DNA of 64,000 bases from positions 2,108,001 to 2,172,000 of the forward strand of contig NZ_CP017674.1 of NCBI RefSeq assembly GCF_001792815.1, in the 5' to 3' direction. Positions within the stretch are counted from its first letter, which is position 1. Every line of letters begins with the position of its first letter. Made by a program: the position numbers and the translations under genes. The stretch comes from Microbacterium sp. BH-3-3-3 (lineage in GTDB: Bacteria > Actinomycetota > Actinomycetes > Actinomycetales > Microbacteriaceae). Shown here piece after piece: positions 24,568 through 34,759 of this stretch. The notes beneath the pieces were generated by a model. The model was not told the origin of the DNA, made no database searches, and saw only the letters and a program-made list of their open reading frames with translations.

Positions 24568-25173
24568 GTGCTGCTCTCCGATCGCGACATCCGAGCCGAA
24601 CTCGACGCGAAACGCCTCGGGCTCGACCCCTTCGACCCGGCCATGGTGCAGCCCTCGAGCGTCGACGTGCGACTCGACCGCTACTTCCGGCTGTTCGACA
24701 ACCACAAGTACCCCTTCATCGACCCCGCCGAGGAGCAGCCCGAGCTGACGCGTCTCATCGAGGTCGCTCCCGACGAGCCGTTCATCCTGCACCCGGGCGA
24801 GTTCGCCCTCGGGTCCACGTTCGAGCGGGTGAGCCTTCCCGACGACGTCGCCGCGCGCCTCGAGGGCAAGTCGTCTCTCGGCCGCCTGGGGCTGCTGACG
24901 CACTCGACCGCGGGGTTCATCGACCCGGGCTTCTCGGGCCACGTGACGCTCGAGCTCTCAAATGTCGCCACCCTGCCGATCAAGCTCTGGCCGGGAATGA
25001 AGATCGGGCAGGTCTGCTACTTCCGCCTGACCTCGCCCGCCGAGAACCCGTACGGCTCGGGCCCGTACGGCAACCGGTATCAGGGTCAGCGCGGGCCGAC
25101 GGCTTCGCGCTCCGCGCTCAACTTCCACCGCACCGACGTCGGCTCCACCGAGGCCGGGTCCGTCGGGCGCTGA
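24568..25173 (+). CDS. dcd: dCTP deaminase (possibly dUMP-forming)
   Basis: A 201-residue trimeric dUTPase-fold enzyme. It starts [14 protein letters not shown], continues [20 protein letters not shown] and [25 protein letters not shown], and has a C-terminal nucleotide-closing segment [17 protein letters not shown]. The catalytic Glu is in GHVTLELSN. Actinobacterial homologues (for example M. tuberculosis) are bifunctional dCTP deaminase/dUTPases that go straight to dUMP; I cannot tell here. TAGGCT six nt before the GTG start indicates a leaderless transcript. A strong terminator follows the stop. Confidence 0.93.
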   Translation: MLLSDRDIRAELDAKRLGLDPFDPAMVQPSSVDVRLDRYFRLFDNHKYPFIDPAEEQPELTRLIEVAPDEPFILHPGEFALGSTFERVSLPDDVAARLEGKSSLGRLGLLTHSTAGFIDPGFSGHVTLELSNVATLPIKLWPGMKIGQVCYFRLTSPAENPYGSGPYGNRYQGQRGPTASRSALNFHRTDVGSTEAGSVGR

Positions 25174-25180
25174 CCCGACG

Positions 25181-25221
25181 ACGAAGCGGCGAGGCTCCCT
25201 CGGGAGTCCTCGCCGCTTCGT
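25181..25221. terminator. Strong hairpin terminator after dcd
   Basis: ACGAAGCGGCGAGG and CCTCGCCGCTTCGT form a perfect 14-bp stem around a 13-nt loop, 8 bp after the dcd stop. It can serve both dcd and the convergent MarR-like gene ending at 25234. Confidence 0.85.
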
Positions 25222-25233
25222 GGTTTCGCGGGA

Positions 25234-25941
25234 TCATTCGGATGCCGACGACTCGCGGCCGCGGCGGAACCCGGCGTCGAAGCCGCGCTCGAACGCGTGC
25301 TGCGCGGCCCGGTGACCACGGTGGTGGCCGTGGCCGTCCCGGCCGAAGCCTCGGCCGCCGTGGGTGCGCTCGTCGCCCGCGCACGGCCGTTCCGCGGTGT
25401 GTCCGCGGTGACCGCCGTGCTCGGCCTCGTGATCGCCGTGGCCGGAGCCCCGGCCGAAGCGTGCACCGAACCCGCGCGGGCCGGGGCCGAAACCGGGGCC
25501 GAAACCGCCGCGTCCCGGGCCGCGGAAGCCGCGCTCCGGTGATGCCTCGGTCGCGTCGACTCCCAGCGCGTCCGAGAGGGCGTCGAGAGCCGTCGTCAGG
25601 CGCTCCAGCTGCTCGGCCGGCACGTCGGCCAGCAGGGCCGCGCGGTCGGCATCCACCCGGTCGAGGAGCTCGCGACCCCCGGCGGTCAGTCGCCAGCCGT
25701 CGTCGCCGCGCTCGATCCAGCCGCGCTCGGCGAGAGCGTCGACGCGCTTGCCGCCGCGGGCGAGACGGTCGTGCACCCAGGGCGCGTCGATCCGTCCGTC
25801 GATGGCGCTGAGGATCATCACGGTCTTGGGGTGCAGCTCGCTGTCGCGTAGCTGCGTGAAGAGGCGGTGGTGCAGCGCGTGACCGACCGTCGTGAGGCGG
25901 TGGGCGAGGCTGCGGGCATCAGGTGATGTGGAGGTGTTCAT
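25234..25941 (-). CDS. Winged-helix (MarR/PadR-like) regulator with long His/Gly-rich C-terminal tail
   Basis: A 235-residue protein. Residues about 12-110 form a winged helix: LAHRLTTVGHALHHRLFTQLR, LHPKTVMILSAIDG, a short recognition helix and a WLTAGG-like wing. Residues about 140-235 are low complexity, full of Gly, Phe, Arg and His (GRGGFGPGFGPGPRGFG, then HGDHEAEHGG and RDGHGHHRGHRA). Such tails often bind metal ions. ATG 25941 has AAAGGA upstream. It is divergent from a second His-rich MarR gene at 26048 with a shared operator array. A metal- or redox-responsive role is inference. Confidence 0.7.
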   Translation of the reverse strand: MNTSTSPDARSLAHRLTTVGHALHHRLFTQLRDSELHPKTVMILSAIDGRIDAPWVHDRLARGGKRVDALAERGWIERGDDGWRLTAGGRELLDRVDADRAALLADVPAEQLERLTTALDALSDALGVDATEASPERGFRGPGRGGFGPGFGPGPRGFGARFGRGSGHGDHEAEHGGHRGHTAERPCAGDERTHGGRGFGRDGHGHHRGHRAAQHAFERGFDAGFRRGRESSASE

Positions 25942-25971
25942 GGGGTGTCCTTTCGGGGCGGTCCATCCGCC

Positions 25972-26041
25972 GATACATGTCATGTGACAACAGATGTACT
26001 GTGACATGTATCTCTGATGCTTGTCAAGCGACATGTAAAAT
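25972..26041. promoter_or_regulatory. Operator array between the divergent MarR-type genes
   Basis: GATACATGTCA (25972-25982) and TGACATGTATC (26002-26012) are a perfect 11-bp inverted repeat separated by 19 bp. Nested in it is TGTCA-TG-TGACA (25978-25989), and TGTC-AAGC-GACA follows at 26022-26033. Every element is built from the half-site TGTCA/TGACA. The last abuts TAAAAT (26036-26041), a -10 box lying 6 nt before the ATG at 26048, so binding would block that leaderless promoter directly. Confidence 0.75.
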
Positions 26042-26047
26042 TCCCGC

Positions 26048-26569
26048 ATGGCCACTGACCCCGCCGACGAGATCGCCGCCGCCCTCGGGCGCTTGCGCGG
26101 ACGCCGCCCGCGCCCGCCCTTCGGCGCCGAGGGGCACCATCACCCGCACGTTCACGGCGAACGCGGGGGATTCGGCGGACCCTGGGGGCGCGGCACCCCG
26201 CCCTGGGCCGACCCCGCACAGGGTCGCTTCGGCGGACCCGCACGCCTGCGCCTACTCGACGCTCTGATCGCGGCATCCGGATCGCTGTCGGTGAGCGAGA
26301 TCGCCGAGGCGGTGGGCGTCGACCAGCCCCGCGCCTCGCGGCTGGTTCAGCAGGCGGCGCAGATGGGTCTGGTCGCACGCGAGCCCGACCCCGACGACGC
26401 CCGCCGCACGCGCGTGCGCCTCACGCCCGAGGGCGAGGGGATGGTCTCGGGTTTTCGCGGTCGACGACGGGATGCCGTGCGCTCCGCGCTGGAGTCGTTC
26501 ACCGACGACGAGCGCGTCGAGTTCGCCCGCCTGCTCGGCAAGTTCGCCGACGCCTGGCCGCGCGACTGA
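26048..26569 (+). CDS. MarR-family regulator with His/Gly-rich N-terminus
   Basis: A 173-residue protein. An N-terminal region (residues about 15-60) is rich in Arg, Pro, His and Gly, including GHHHPHVHGERGG. A MarR winged helix follows: LRLLDALIAASGSLSVSEIA, VDQPRASRLVQQAAQMGLV, and a wing with EPDPDDARRTRVRLTPEG. The transcript appears leaderless (TAAAAT, then 6 nt, then ATG). Together with the divergent His-rich regulator it forms an unusual paired system sharing operators. Confidence 0.83.
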   Translation: MATDPADEIAAALGRLRGRRPRPPFGAEGHHHPHVHGERGGFGGPWGRGTPPWADPAQGRFGGPARLRLLDALIAASGSLSVSEIAEAVGVDQPRASRLVQQAAQMGLVAREPDPDDARRTRVRLTPEGEGMVSGFRGRRRDAVRSALESFTDDERVEFARLLGKFADAWPRD

Positions 26570-26616
26570 GCTCGCTCTGTCCCGAATCGCCGAGGCGAGG
26601 TCTCGACGCGTGCGAA

Positions 26617-26700
26617 ACTCCTGAGATCTCCGAGTCGACCGCAGAGGTCGCGCCGGATCGACGCGGGTGCGCGCGGCGCGCGGGTGCGTTTCTCAGGAGT
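26617..26700. repeat. Dispersed inverted repeat ACTCCTGAGA
   Basis: ACTCCTGAGA (26617-26626) and its complement TCTCAGGAGT (26691-26700) flank about 64 bp of GC-rich spacer between the MarR gene and the MFS gene. Flanking bases (gcgtgcgaa / gaaacgcacc) also partly agree. Too far apart for a simple terminator; it may be a repetitive extragenic element. Confidence 0.4.
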
Positions 26701-26815
26701 TCGGCCCGCGAGGAGCCCGGATCGAGCGCCCGGTCCGCGAGCGGCCCCGGCCCGAGCACTCGGCGCCCGGGGCTGGCCGCGCGGGGACCCCCGGCCGGAG
26801 CGCCCCCGGCCCGCC

Positions 26816-28189
26816 TCAGCGGATGACGGCCGGCCGCGCCTTCACCGGAACCATCAGCACCAGCCCGACCGCCAGGATCAGCACGATGCCCACGATGCCG
26901 AGGCGGGTGTCGCCGGTGATCCCGACGAACAGAGCGAACAGACCGGGGGCGAGGAACGACACCGCCCGGCCCGTCGTGGCGTACAGGCCGAAGATCTCAC
27001 CCTCGCGACCCTCCGGAGCCACCCGGGCGAGGAACGACCGGCTGGCCGACTGCACGGGTCCGACGAACAGGCCGAGCCCCAGGCCCGCCACCCAGAACGC
27101 CGGCACCGAGGTGCCGATGAACAGGATGACGCTGCCCAGGACGATCAGGCCGATCAGTGAGACTACGATCACGCGCTTCGGTCCGAAGCGGTCGTCGAGG
27201 CGCCCGGAGAAGAACGTGCTGATACCGGCCACCACGTTCGCCGCGACCGCGAAGTAGAGCACCTCCGTCGAGCTGAAGCCGAACACCTGCGCGGCGATGA
27301 TCGCCCCGAAGGTGAACACGCCGGCGAGGCCGTCGCGGAACACCGCGCTGGCCACCAGGAAGAGCAGCACCTGCCGGCTGTCGCGCCACAGCGAGCGCAG
27401 CGTGCCCCACAGCACCACGTACGAGCGGAAGAAGCCGACGCGCACCCGGCGCTGCTGCGGCGGGATCTCGGGAACGCGCAGCAGAACGGGAACGGCGAAC
27501 ACCCCGAACCAGACCGCGGATGCCAGGACCGCGAGGCGGATGTTCAGCCCGCCCTCCTTCGGCACGGCGAGAAGCCCCCCGGCATCGGGTGCGCCGAAGC
27601 TCTGGATGAACAGCACCAGCAGCAGGAGCAGCAGCACGATGCCGCCCACGTACCCCATGCCCCAGCCGAAGCCCGAGACGCGGCCGATGTTCTCGCGCGT
27701 GGAGACCTGCGTGAGCATCGCGTAGTAGTTGACGCTGGCGAACTCGAAGAAGACGTTGCCGACCGCGATGAGGGTGGCGCCGAGCACGAGGAACTCGGGT
27801 GTGCCCTCGACGAAGACCATCGCGGCCATCGACAGCACGATCAGGCCGGTGTTGATGCCGAGCCAGAGCTTGCGACGCCCCGTACCGTCGGAGCGCTGGC
27901 CCAGCACGGGGGCGACGAGCGCCACGACGATGCCGGCGATCATCAGCGCCACGCCGACCAGGCTCGCATTGTCGGCGAGCGCACGAACGAGGGCGGGGTC
28001 GTCGTCGTTGCCGTTCGCCGCAGCCACCACGGCGGGATCGACGAACAGCGAACTCGCCAGGTAGGTGCTGAACACGAACGTGGTCACGACCGCGTTGAAG
28101 GCGGCGGATCCCCAGTCCCACAGGGCCCAGGCGAGCACCGGCCGACGGAGGGTGCTGACGGGGGCGGAGGCGGGCTCGGGAGGGGTCAT
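26816..28189 (-). CDS. MFS transporter, UMF1/Atg22-like family
   Basis: A 457-residue membrane protein with about 12 helices. The family signature is the N-terminal LAWALWDWGSAAFNAVVTTFVFSTY (read as two overlapping pieces). It is followed by GQRSDGTGRRKLWL after helix 2, NYYAMLTQVSTRENIG, and GPVQSASRSFLARVAPEGREGEIFGLY. UMF1/Atg22-type proteins are thought to export amino acids or small metabolites; the substrate is unknown here. ATG 28189 lies 7 nt after TAGCGT, supporting a leaderless start; GTG 28198 is an alternative. No operon partner. Confidence 0.82.
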   Translation of the reverse strand: MTPPEPASAPVSTLRRPVLAWALWDWGSAAFNAVVTTFVFSTYLASSLFVDPAVVAAANGNDDDPALVRALADNASLVGVALMIAGIVVALVAPVLGQRSDGTGRRKLWLGINTGLIVLSMAAMVFVEGTPEFLVLGATLIAVGNVFFEFASVNYYAMLTQVSTRENIGRVSGFGWGMGYVGGIVLLLLLLVLFIQSFGAPDAGGLLAVPKEGGLNIRLAVLASAVWFGVFAVPVLLRVPEIPPQQRRVRVGFFRSYVVLWGTLRSLWRDSRQVLLFLVASAVFRDGLAGVFTFGAIIAAQVFGFSSTEVLYFAVAANVVAGISTFFSGRLDDRFGPKRVIVVSLIGLIVLGSVILFIGTSVPAFWVAGLGLGLFVGPVQSASRSFLARVAPEGREGEIFGLYATTGRAVSFLAPGLFALFVGITGDTRLGIVGIVLILAVGLVLMVPVKARPAVIR

Positions 28190-28316
28190 ATGGGTCACGC
28201 TAGGCCCCTCCGGTGAACGCCCGGTACCCCCGAGGCGACGCCGCGCCACCCTTGGCGCGCTCATTCAGGCTACCGCCGAGCCCGCACGGCGGCGCGGAGC
28301 CGACTACCGTGGAGTC

Positions 28317-30092
28317 ATGGCATCCGAAAACCCCGTCGACTCCGCTGAGGCGGAGACCACCCCCGCCCCGCTCACCTTCTCCGACCTGGGTCTGGATGCC
28401 AACGTGCTCAAAGCCCTCAAGGACGTCGGGTATGAGACCCCGTCGGCCATCCAGGCCGCGACCATTCCCGTGCTCCTGCAGGGTCGCGACGTCGTCGGTC
28501 TCGCGCAGACCGGTACCGGCAAGACCGCGGCGTTCGCGCTGCCGGTGCTGTCGCAGATGGAGACCGGCCACAAGAACCCGCAGGCCCTCGTGCTCGCCCC
28601 CACCCGTGAGCTCGCGCTCCAGGTGTGCGAGGCGTTCGAGAAGTACGCCGCCCACATCAAGGGCGTCTCGGTGCTCCCCGTCTACGGCGGTCAGGGCTAC
28701 GGCCAGCAGCTGTCGGCGCTGCGCCGCGGCGTCGACATCGTCGTGGGCACCCCGGGTCGCATCATGGACCACCTCGACAAGGGCACCCTCGACCTGAGCG
28801 AGCTGAAGTACCTCGTGCTCGACGAGGCCGACGAGATGCTCAAGATGGGCTTCGCCGAAGACGTCGAGACGATCCTCGCCGACACCCCCAAGACGAAGCA
28901 GGTCGCGCTGTTCTCGGCGACCATGCCGGCGCAGATCCGCCGCATCTCGGCCCAGTACCTGAACAACCCCGAAGAGATCACGGTCAAGACCAAGACCGCG
29001 ACCTCGACGAACATCAGCCAGCGGTATCTGATCGTGTCGTACCAGCAGAAGATCGACGCCCTCACGCGCATCCTCGAGGTCGAGAACTTCGAGGGCATGA
29101 TCGTCTTCACCCGCACGAAGAACGAGACCGAGACGGTCGCCGAGAAGCTGCGTGCCCGCGGGTACACCGCCGCCGCCATCAACGGCGACGTCGCCCAGGT
29201 GCAGCGCGAGCGCACGGTCAACCAGCTGAAGTCCGGCAAGCTCGACATCCTCGTCGCCACCGACGTCGCCGCGCGCGGTCTCGACGTGGATCGCATCAGC
29301 CACGTGGTCAACTACGACCTGCCGATCGACACCGAGTCGTACGTGCACCGCATCGGCCGCACCGGTCGCGCCGGCCGCACGGGCGACGCGATCAGCTTCG
29401 TCACCCCGCGCGAGCGCCGCATGCTCACCGCGATCGAGAAGGCCACGCGCCAGCCGCTGACCGAGATGTCGCTGCCGAGTGTCGACGACGTCAACGCCAC
29501 GCGCCTCACCCGTTTCGACGACGCGATCACCACCGCCCTCGAGGACACCGCCGCCATCGCGACGTTCCGCGACGTGGTGGCCCACTACGTCGAGCACCAC
29601 GACGTGCCCGAGGCCGACGTGGCCGCGGCGCTCGCCGTGGTCGCCCAGGGAGACACCCCGCTGCTGCTCGAGGCCGAGGCCTTCCGTCAGCAGCGCTTCG
29701 ACAGCGAGCGTCCCGCGCGCGACGGCGCTTCCCGCGACGGGGGTTCGCGTGACGGTGGATCGCGCGACAGCGGTCCGCGCCGCGACACCTCGGGGCGCTT
29801 CTCGACTTACCGCATCGCGGTCGGTCGTCGCCAGCGCGTCGAGCCGCGTCAGATCGTCGGCGCTCTCGCGAACGAGGGTGGGCTGCGTCGCAACGACTTC
29901 GGTGCGATCCAGATCCGTCAGGACTTCTCGCTCGTCGAGCTGCCCGCCGACCTGTCGAGCGACACGATCGGCCGCCTCGCCGACACCCGCATCTCGGGCC
30001 AGCTGATCGACCTGCGCCTCGACGGCGGCGGACGCTCCGCCAAGCGCAGCGACCGCCCGCAGCGCCGTGAGAGCGACCGCGATCGCGACTGA
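28317..30092 (+). CDS. deaD: DEAD-box ATP-dependent RNA helicase (DeaD/CsdA type)
   Basis: A 591-residue helicase. Motifs in order: Q motif region FSDLGLDANVLKAL, Walker A AQTGTGKT, PTRELALQV, DEADEML, SATMP, and in the second RecA domain VATDVAARGLDVDRI and HRIGRTGRAGR. A linker with an Arg-Asp-Gly repeat (residues about 460-490) leads to a DbpA-like RNA-binding domain (YRIAVGRRQRVEPRQIVGAL to ISGQLIDLRLDG) and a charged tail. Typical roles are ribosome assembly and mRNA turnover, often cold-induced. TACCGT 6 nt before the ATG suggests leaderless transcription. A strong terminator follows. Confidence 0.93.
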   Translation: MASENPVDSAEAETTPAPLTFSDLGLDANVLKALKDVGYETPSAIQAATIPVLLQGRDVVGLAQTGTGKTAAFALPVLSQMETGHKNPQALVLAPTRELALQVCEAFEKYAAHIKGVSVLPVYGGQGYGQQLSALRRGVDIVVGTPGRIMDHLDKGTLDLSELKYLVLDEADEMLKMGFAEDVETILADTPKTKQVALFSATMPAQIRRISAQYLNNPEEITVKTKTATSTNISQRYLIVSYQQKIDALTRILEVENFEGMIVFTRTKNETETVAEKLRARGYTAAAINGDVAQVQRERTVNQLKSGKLDILVATDVAARGLDVDRISHVVNYDLPIDTESYVHRIGRTGRAGRTGDAISFVTPRERRMLTAIEKATRQPLTEMSLPSVDDVNATRLTRFDDAITTALEDTAAIATFRDVVAHYVEHHDVPEADVAAALAVVAQGDTPLLLEAEAFRQQRFDSERPARDGASRDGGSRDGGSRDSGPRRDTSGRFSTYRIAVGRRQRVEPRQIVGALANEGGLRRNDFGAIQIRQDFSLVELPADLSSDTIGRLADTRISGQLIDLRLDGGGRSAKRSDRPQRRESDRDRD

Positions 30093-30109
30093 CCCCGCGG
30101 CATAAGTCC

Positions 30110-30144
30110 GACGCCCCCGCTGACCTTCGGGTCGCGGGGGCGTC
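30110..30144 (+). terminator. Terminator after the helicase gene
   Basis: GACGCCCCCGC and GCGGGGGCGTC form a perfect 11-bp stem with a 13-nt loop, 18 bp downstream of the helicase stop. Confidence 0.85.
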
Positions 30145-30203
30145 GTGCGTGCAGCGGGCCCAGGCGCGGCCGCCGCCCGGTGTCGTCCTCACGCCGCGTG
30201 CGT

Positions 30204-30488
30204 GCTGTGGGGCGGGGCATGTCCCACTTCGTGCTGCCCAGGCCCTTCGGGGCTGCACATTTCGGGACACGGTTTGCGCTGCGCGAGACGCTGGGCACGC
30301 TGTGGGGCGGGGCATGTCCCACTTCGTGCTGCCCAGGCCCTTCGGGGCTGCACATTTCGGGACACGGTTTGCGCTGCGCGAGACGCTGGGCACGCTGTGG
30401 GGCGGGGCATGTCCCACTTCGTGCGGCCTAGACCCCTCGCTGCTGCACATTTCGGGACATGGCCGGCGGCGTGCGACACACGGCATCC
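30204..30488. repeat. 95-bp tandem repeat upstream of dnaK
   Basis: Three head-to-tail copies start at 30204, 30299 and 30394, each beginning GCTGTGGGGCGGGGCATG. The first two are essentially identical over 95 bp and the third diverges after about 33 bp. Every unit contains CATGTCCC followed about 45 bp later by GGGACAYG, so each can fold on itself; in copy three the arms are perfect complements. Short open frames run through it but codon use and the repetition argue against coding. It fills most of the 540-bp gap before dnaK. Confidence 0.85.
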
Positions 30489-30518
30489 AGAAGTTGAGCC
30501 AATTCATATCAACTCGGC

Positions 30519-32508
<1,990 letters not shown>

Positions 32509-32517
32509 GCAGAGACC

Positions 32518-33132
32518 ATGGCACACAAGGACGACGAACAGCCCACGGGCTCGGGCGCCGGTCCTGACGAGACGGGGCCGGAGGAGAACACCTCCGGCCC
32601 CGCGCCGTCGGGCGAGCAGTCCGAGACGACCGACGCGGATGCCGAGGGCCTGACCATCGACGACATCCTCGGCGCCGAGCAGACGCCCGAGGCCGCGGCA
32701 GAGGGGGCTTCCTCCGACAAGGAGGCCTCGCTGCTGATCGACCTCAAGCGACTGCAGGCCGAGTACGCCAACTACCGTCGGCGCACCGAAGACCAGCGCG
32801 AGCGCGAGATCGAGCGGGCCAAGGGCGAAGCCGTGAAGGGCCTGCTGCCCGTCATGGACGACCTCGACCGCGCGGTCAAGCACGGCGACCTCGTCGAGGG
32901 CACGCCCTTCGCCGCCATCGGCGACAAGGTGCGGGCCGTGGCCGAGCGCCTCGGCGTGGTGTCGTACGGCGCCGTCGGCGACGTCTTCGACCCGCAGCAG
33001 CACGAGGCCATCTTCCAGGCGCCCACCCCCGGCGTGACCGAGACGACGATCCTCGAGGTCGTCGAGGTGGGTTACCGCCTCGGCTCGATCGAGCTGCGAC
33101 CGGCCAAGGTCGTCGTCGCCGTGCCGGCCTAG
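32518..33132 (+). CDS. grpE: Nucleotide exchange factor GrpE
   Basis: A 204-residue GrpE. A long acidic, disordered N-terminus (about 65 residues) is followed by the coiled-coil dimerisation helix (LLIDLKRLQAEYANYRRRTE) and a beta domain carrying VMDDLDRAVKHGD, FDPQQHEAIFQAPTPG and VVEVGYRLG. It exchanges ADP for ATP on DnaK. The gene starts 9 bp after the dnaK stop and ends 11 bp before dnaJ. Confidence 0.97.
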   Translation: MAHKDDEQPTGSGAGPDETGPEENTSGPAPSGEQSETTDADAEGLTIDDILGAEQTPEAAAEGASSDKEASLLIDLKRLQAEYANYRRRTEDQREREIERAKGEAVKGLLPVMDDLDRAVKHGDLVEGTPFAAIGDKVRAVAERLGVVSYGAVGDVFDPQQHEAIFQAPTPGVTETTILEVVEVGYRLGSIELRPAKVVVAVPA

Positions 33133-33143
33133 GAGGAGGACAC

Positions 33144-34138
33144 ATGGCGAGTCAGGACTGGTTCGACAAGGACTTCTACAAGGTCCTCGGCGTCGACAAG
33201 AGCGTCAGCGCGGCCGATCTGAAGAAGACCTACCGCAAGCTCGCGCGCCAGTACCACCCCGACTCGAACCCGGGTGACGCGAAGGCCGAGGCCAAGTTCA
33301 AAGAGATCAGCGAGGCCTACTCGGTCCTCAACGATCCCGAGCAGCGCGAGGAGTACGACCAGATCCGGGCCATGGGCTCGGGGGCGCGCTTCTCGGCACC
33401 GGGTACCGGCGGCGGGGGCGGTTTCGACGACGTCTTCAGCCGGTTCGGTCAACCGCGCAGTGGCGGCACCGGGGCTCCTCCCGGGGGCTTCGACGACTTC
33501 TTCTCGATGTTCGATCAGCAGGGCGGCGCCGGTTTCGGTTCCGGCCGGTTCGGTCAGACCTCGGGCGGATACCGCGGTTACGGCGGACCGCAGCGCGGAT
33601 CCGACGTCACGGCGCGCACGACGATCGACTTCGTCACGGCGGCCAAGGGCGAGACGATCACCCTGCAGGGCGAAGACAACGTGCCGTTCAAGGTGAAGAT
33701 CCCGGCCGGGGTGTCGGACGGGCAGAAGATCCGCCTGCGCGGCCGCGGACGCAAGTCGCCCGACGGCGGCGAGAGCGGCGACATCGTCGTGACCGTCGCG
33801 GTGCGTCCGCACCCGGTGTTCACGCGCGACGGCCTCCACCTGCGGGTCACGGTGCCGGTCACCTTCACCGAGGCGGCTCTGGGCGCCACGATTGAGGTCC
33901 CGACACTCGGGGGGAGCCGGTGCGACTGCGCGTCGCCCCCGGTACCCCGTCGGGACGGGTGCTGCGCGTCAAGGGGCGCGGTATCGAGTCGACCAAGGGC
34001 GTCGGCGACCTGCTCGCCGAGGTTCAGGTCGCGGTTCCCACGCACCTCGACGACGCGGCCCGTGAAGCCCTCGAGCGTTTCCACGAGCTCGAACCGAAAG
34101 AGAACCCGCGCGCCGACCTGATGGCCAAGGCGCGCTGA
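33144..34138 (+). pseudogene. dnaJ: DnaJ/Hsp40 co-chaperone, frame broken by a one-base deletion
   Basis: Up to residue about 255 this is a good DnaJ: J domain (DFYKVLGVDKSVSAADLKK, with HPD in ARQYHPDSNPG), a G/F-rich linker, and C-terminal beta domains (VPFKVKIPAGVSDGQKIRLRG). It lacks the four-CxxCxGxG zinc centre, as in CbpA-type members. After EVPTLGG the frame is lost at a G6 run (33909-33914). Adding one G restores EPVRLRVAPGTPSGRVLR and a normal end at 34138 (KENPRADLMAKAR, 331 aa in all). As written, translation continues in the wrong frame to 34121 with a Cys/Arg-rich nonsense tail. In a central stress operon a sequencing homopolymer error is the likeliest cause, but a real mutation is possible. 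Confidence 0.88.
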
Positions 34139-34160
34139 CGCATCCCACGCGCGTCGTCGC

Positions 34161-34197
34161 GGTTCTCGGCATTCGATACGTCAGGATGCCGAGAACC
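34161..34197. terminator. Hairpin between dnaJ and hspR
   Basis: GGTTCTCGGCAT (34161-34172) and ATGCCGAGAACC (34186-34197) form a perfect 12-bp stem with a 13-nt loop and no T-tract. It may attenuate transcription into hspR or act as an mRNA processing/stability element between dnaJ and hspR. Confidence 0.6.
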
Positions 34198-34234
34198 CGG
34201 CACCCGCAGCCGGCACGACGAAAGAGGTGAAGAC

Positions 34235-34672
34235 GTGTCCGAGAGAGAGATCGACGAAGACGCCCCGATCTTCGCCATCGCCGCCGCCGCCGAGCTGTCG
34301 AACATGCACCCGCAGACGCTGCGGCAGTACGACCGGCTCGGCCTCGTCGTGCCCGCGCGCACCCAGGGCGGGTCGCGTCGCTACTCGAGCCGCCACGTGC
34401 AGCAGTTGCGCGAGGTCGCCCGCCTGTCGGGGGAGGGCATGAGCCTTCCCGCGATCGCGCGCCTCCTCGCCCTCGAGGAGCGCGTGCACGATCTCGCCCG
34501 CCGCGTGAACGACCTCGAGCGGCAGCTCACGATCGAGCGGCAGTCCCGCCCCGGTGCGCGCGTCTTCGCCGCCGGCGCGACCGGCTCGGTCGTGACGCTC
34601 CGCCACGGCTCGCGCGTGCGTCGCGCGACCGACATCGTGCTCTGGCGCCCGCGCGACATCCACGACGACTGA
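34235..34672 (+). CDS. hspR: Heat-shock repressor HspR (MerR family)
   Basis: A 145-residue MerR-type regulator starting at GTG with AAAGAGG upstream. The HTH reads AAAELSNMHPQTLRQYDRLG with the wing TQGGSRRYSSRHVQQL, followed by a coiled coil (LALEERVHDLARRVNDLE) and a basic C-terminal tail. HspR binds HAIR elements and, with DnaK, represses heat-shock genes. HAIR sites are present at 30546-30566 (dnaK) and 43601-43621 (clpB), so its two expected targets are both in this window. Confidence 0.95.
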   Translation: MSEREIDEDAPIFAIAAAAELSNMHPQTLRQYDRLGLVVPARTQGGSRRYSSRHVQQLREVARLSGEGMSLPAIARLLALEERVHDLARRVNDLERQLTIERQSRPGARVFAAGATGSVVTLRHGSRVRRATDIVLWRPRDIHDD

Positions 34673-34759
34673 CATCCCGTCGCTGCACCGAGGTCCTGAG
34701 CGCGTCGAAGGGTCTGTGCGCACGGTGCCCCGACGGCTCGGCCGGAGCGGCGCAGCGGC

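Noticed and set aside
30204..30488. Possible CRISPR array
   Set aside because: The units are contiguous 95-bp tandem copies with no unique spacers, and no cas genes are nearby.
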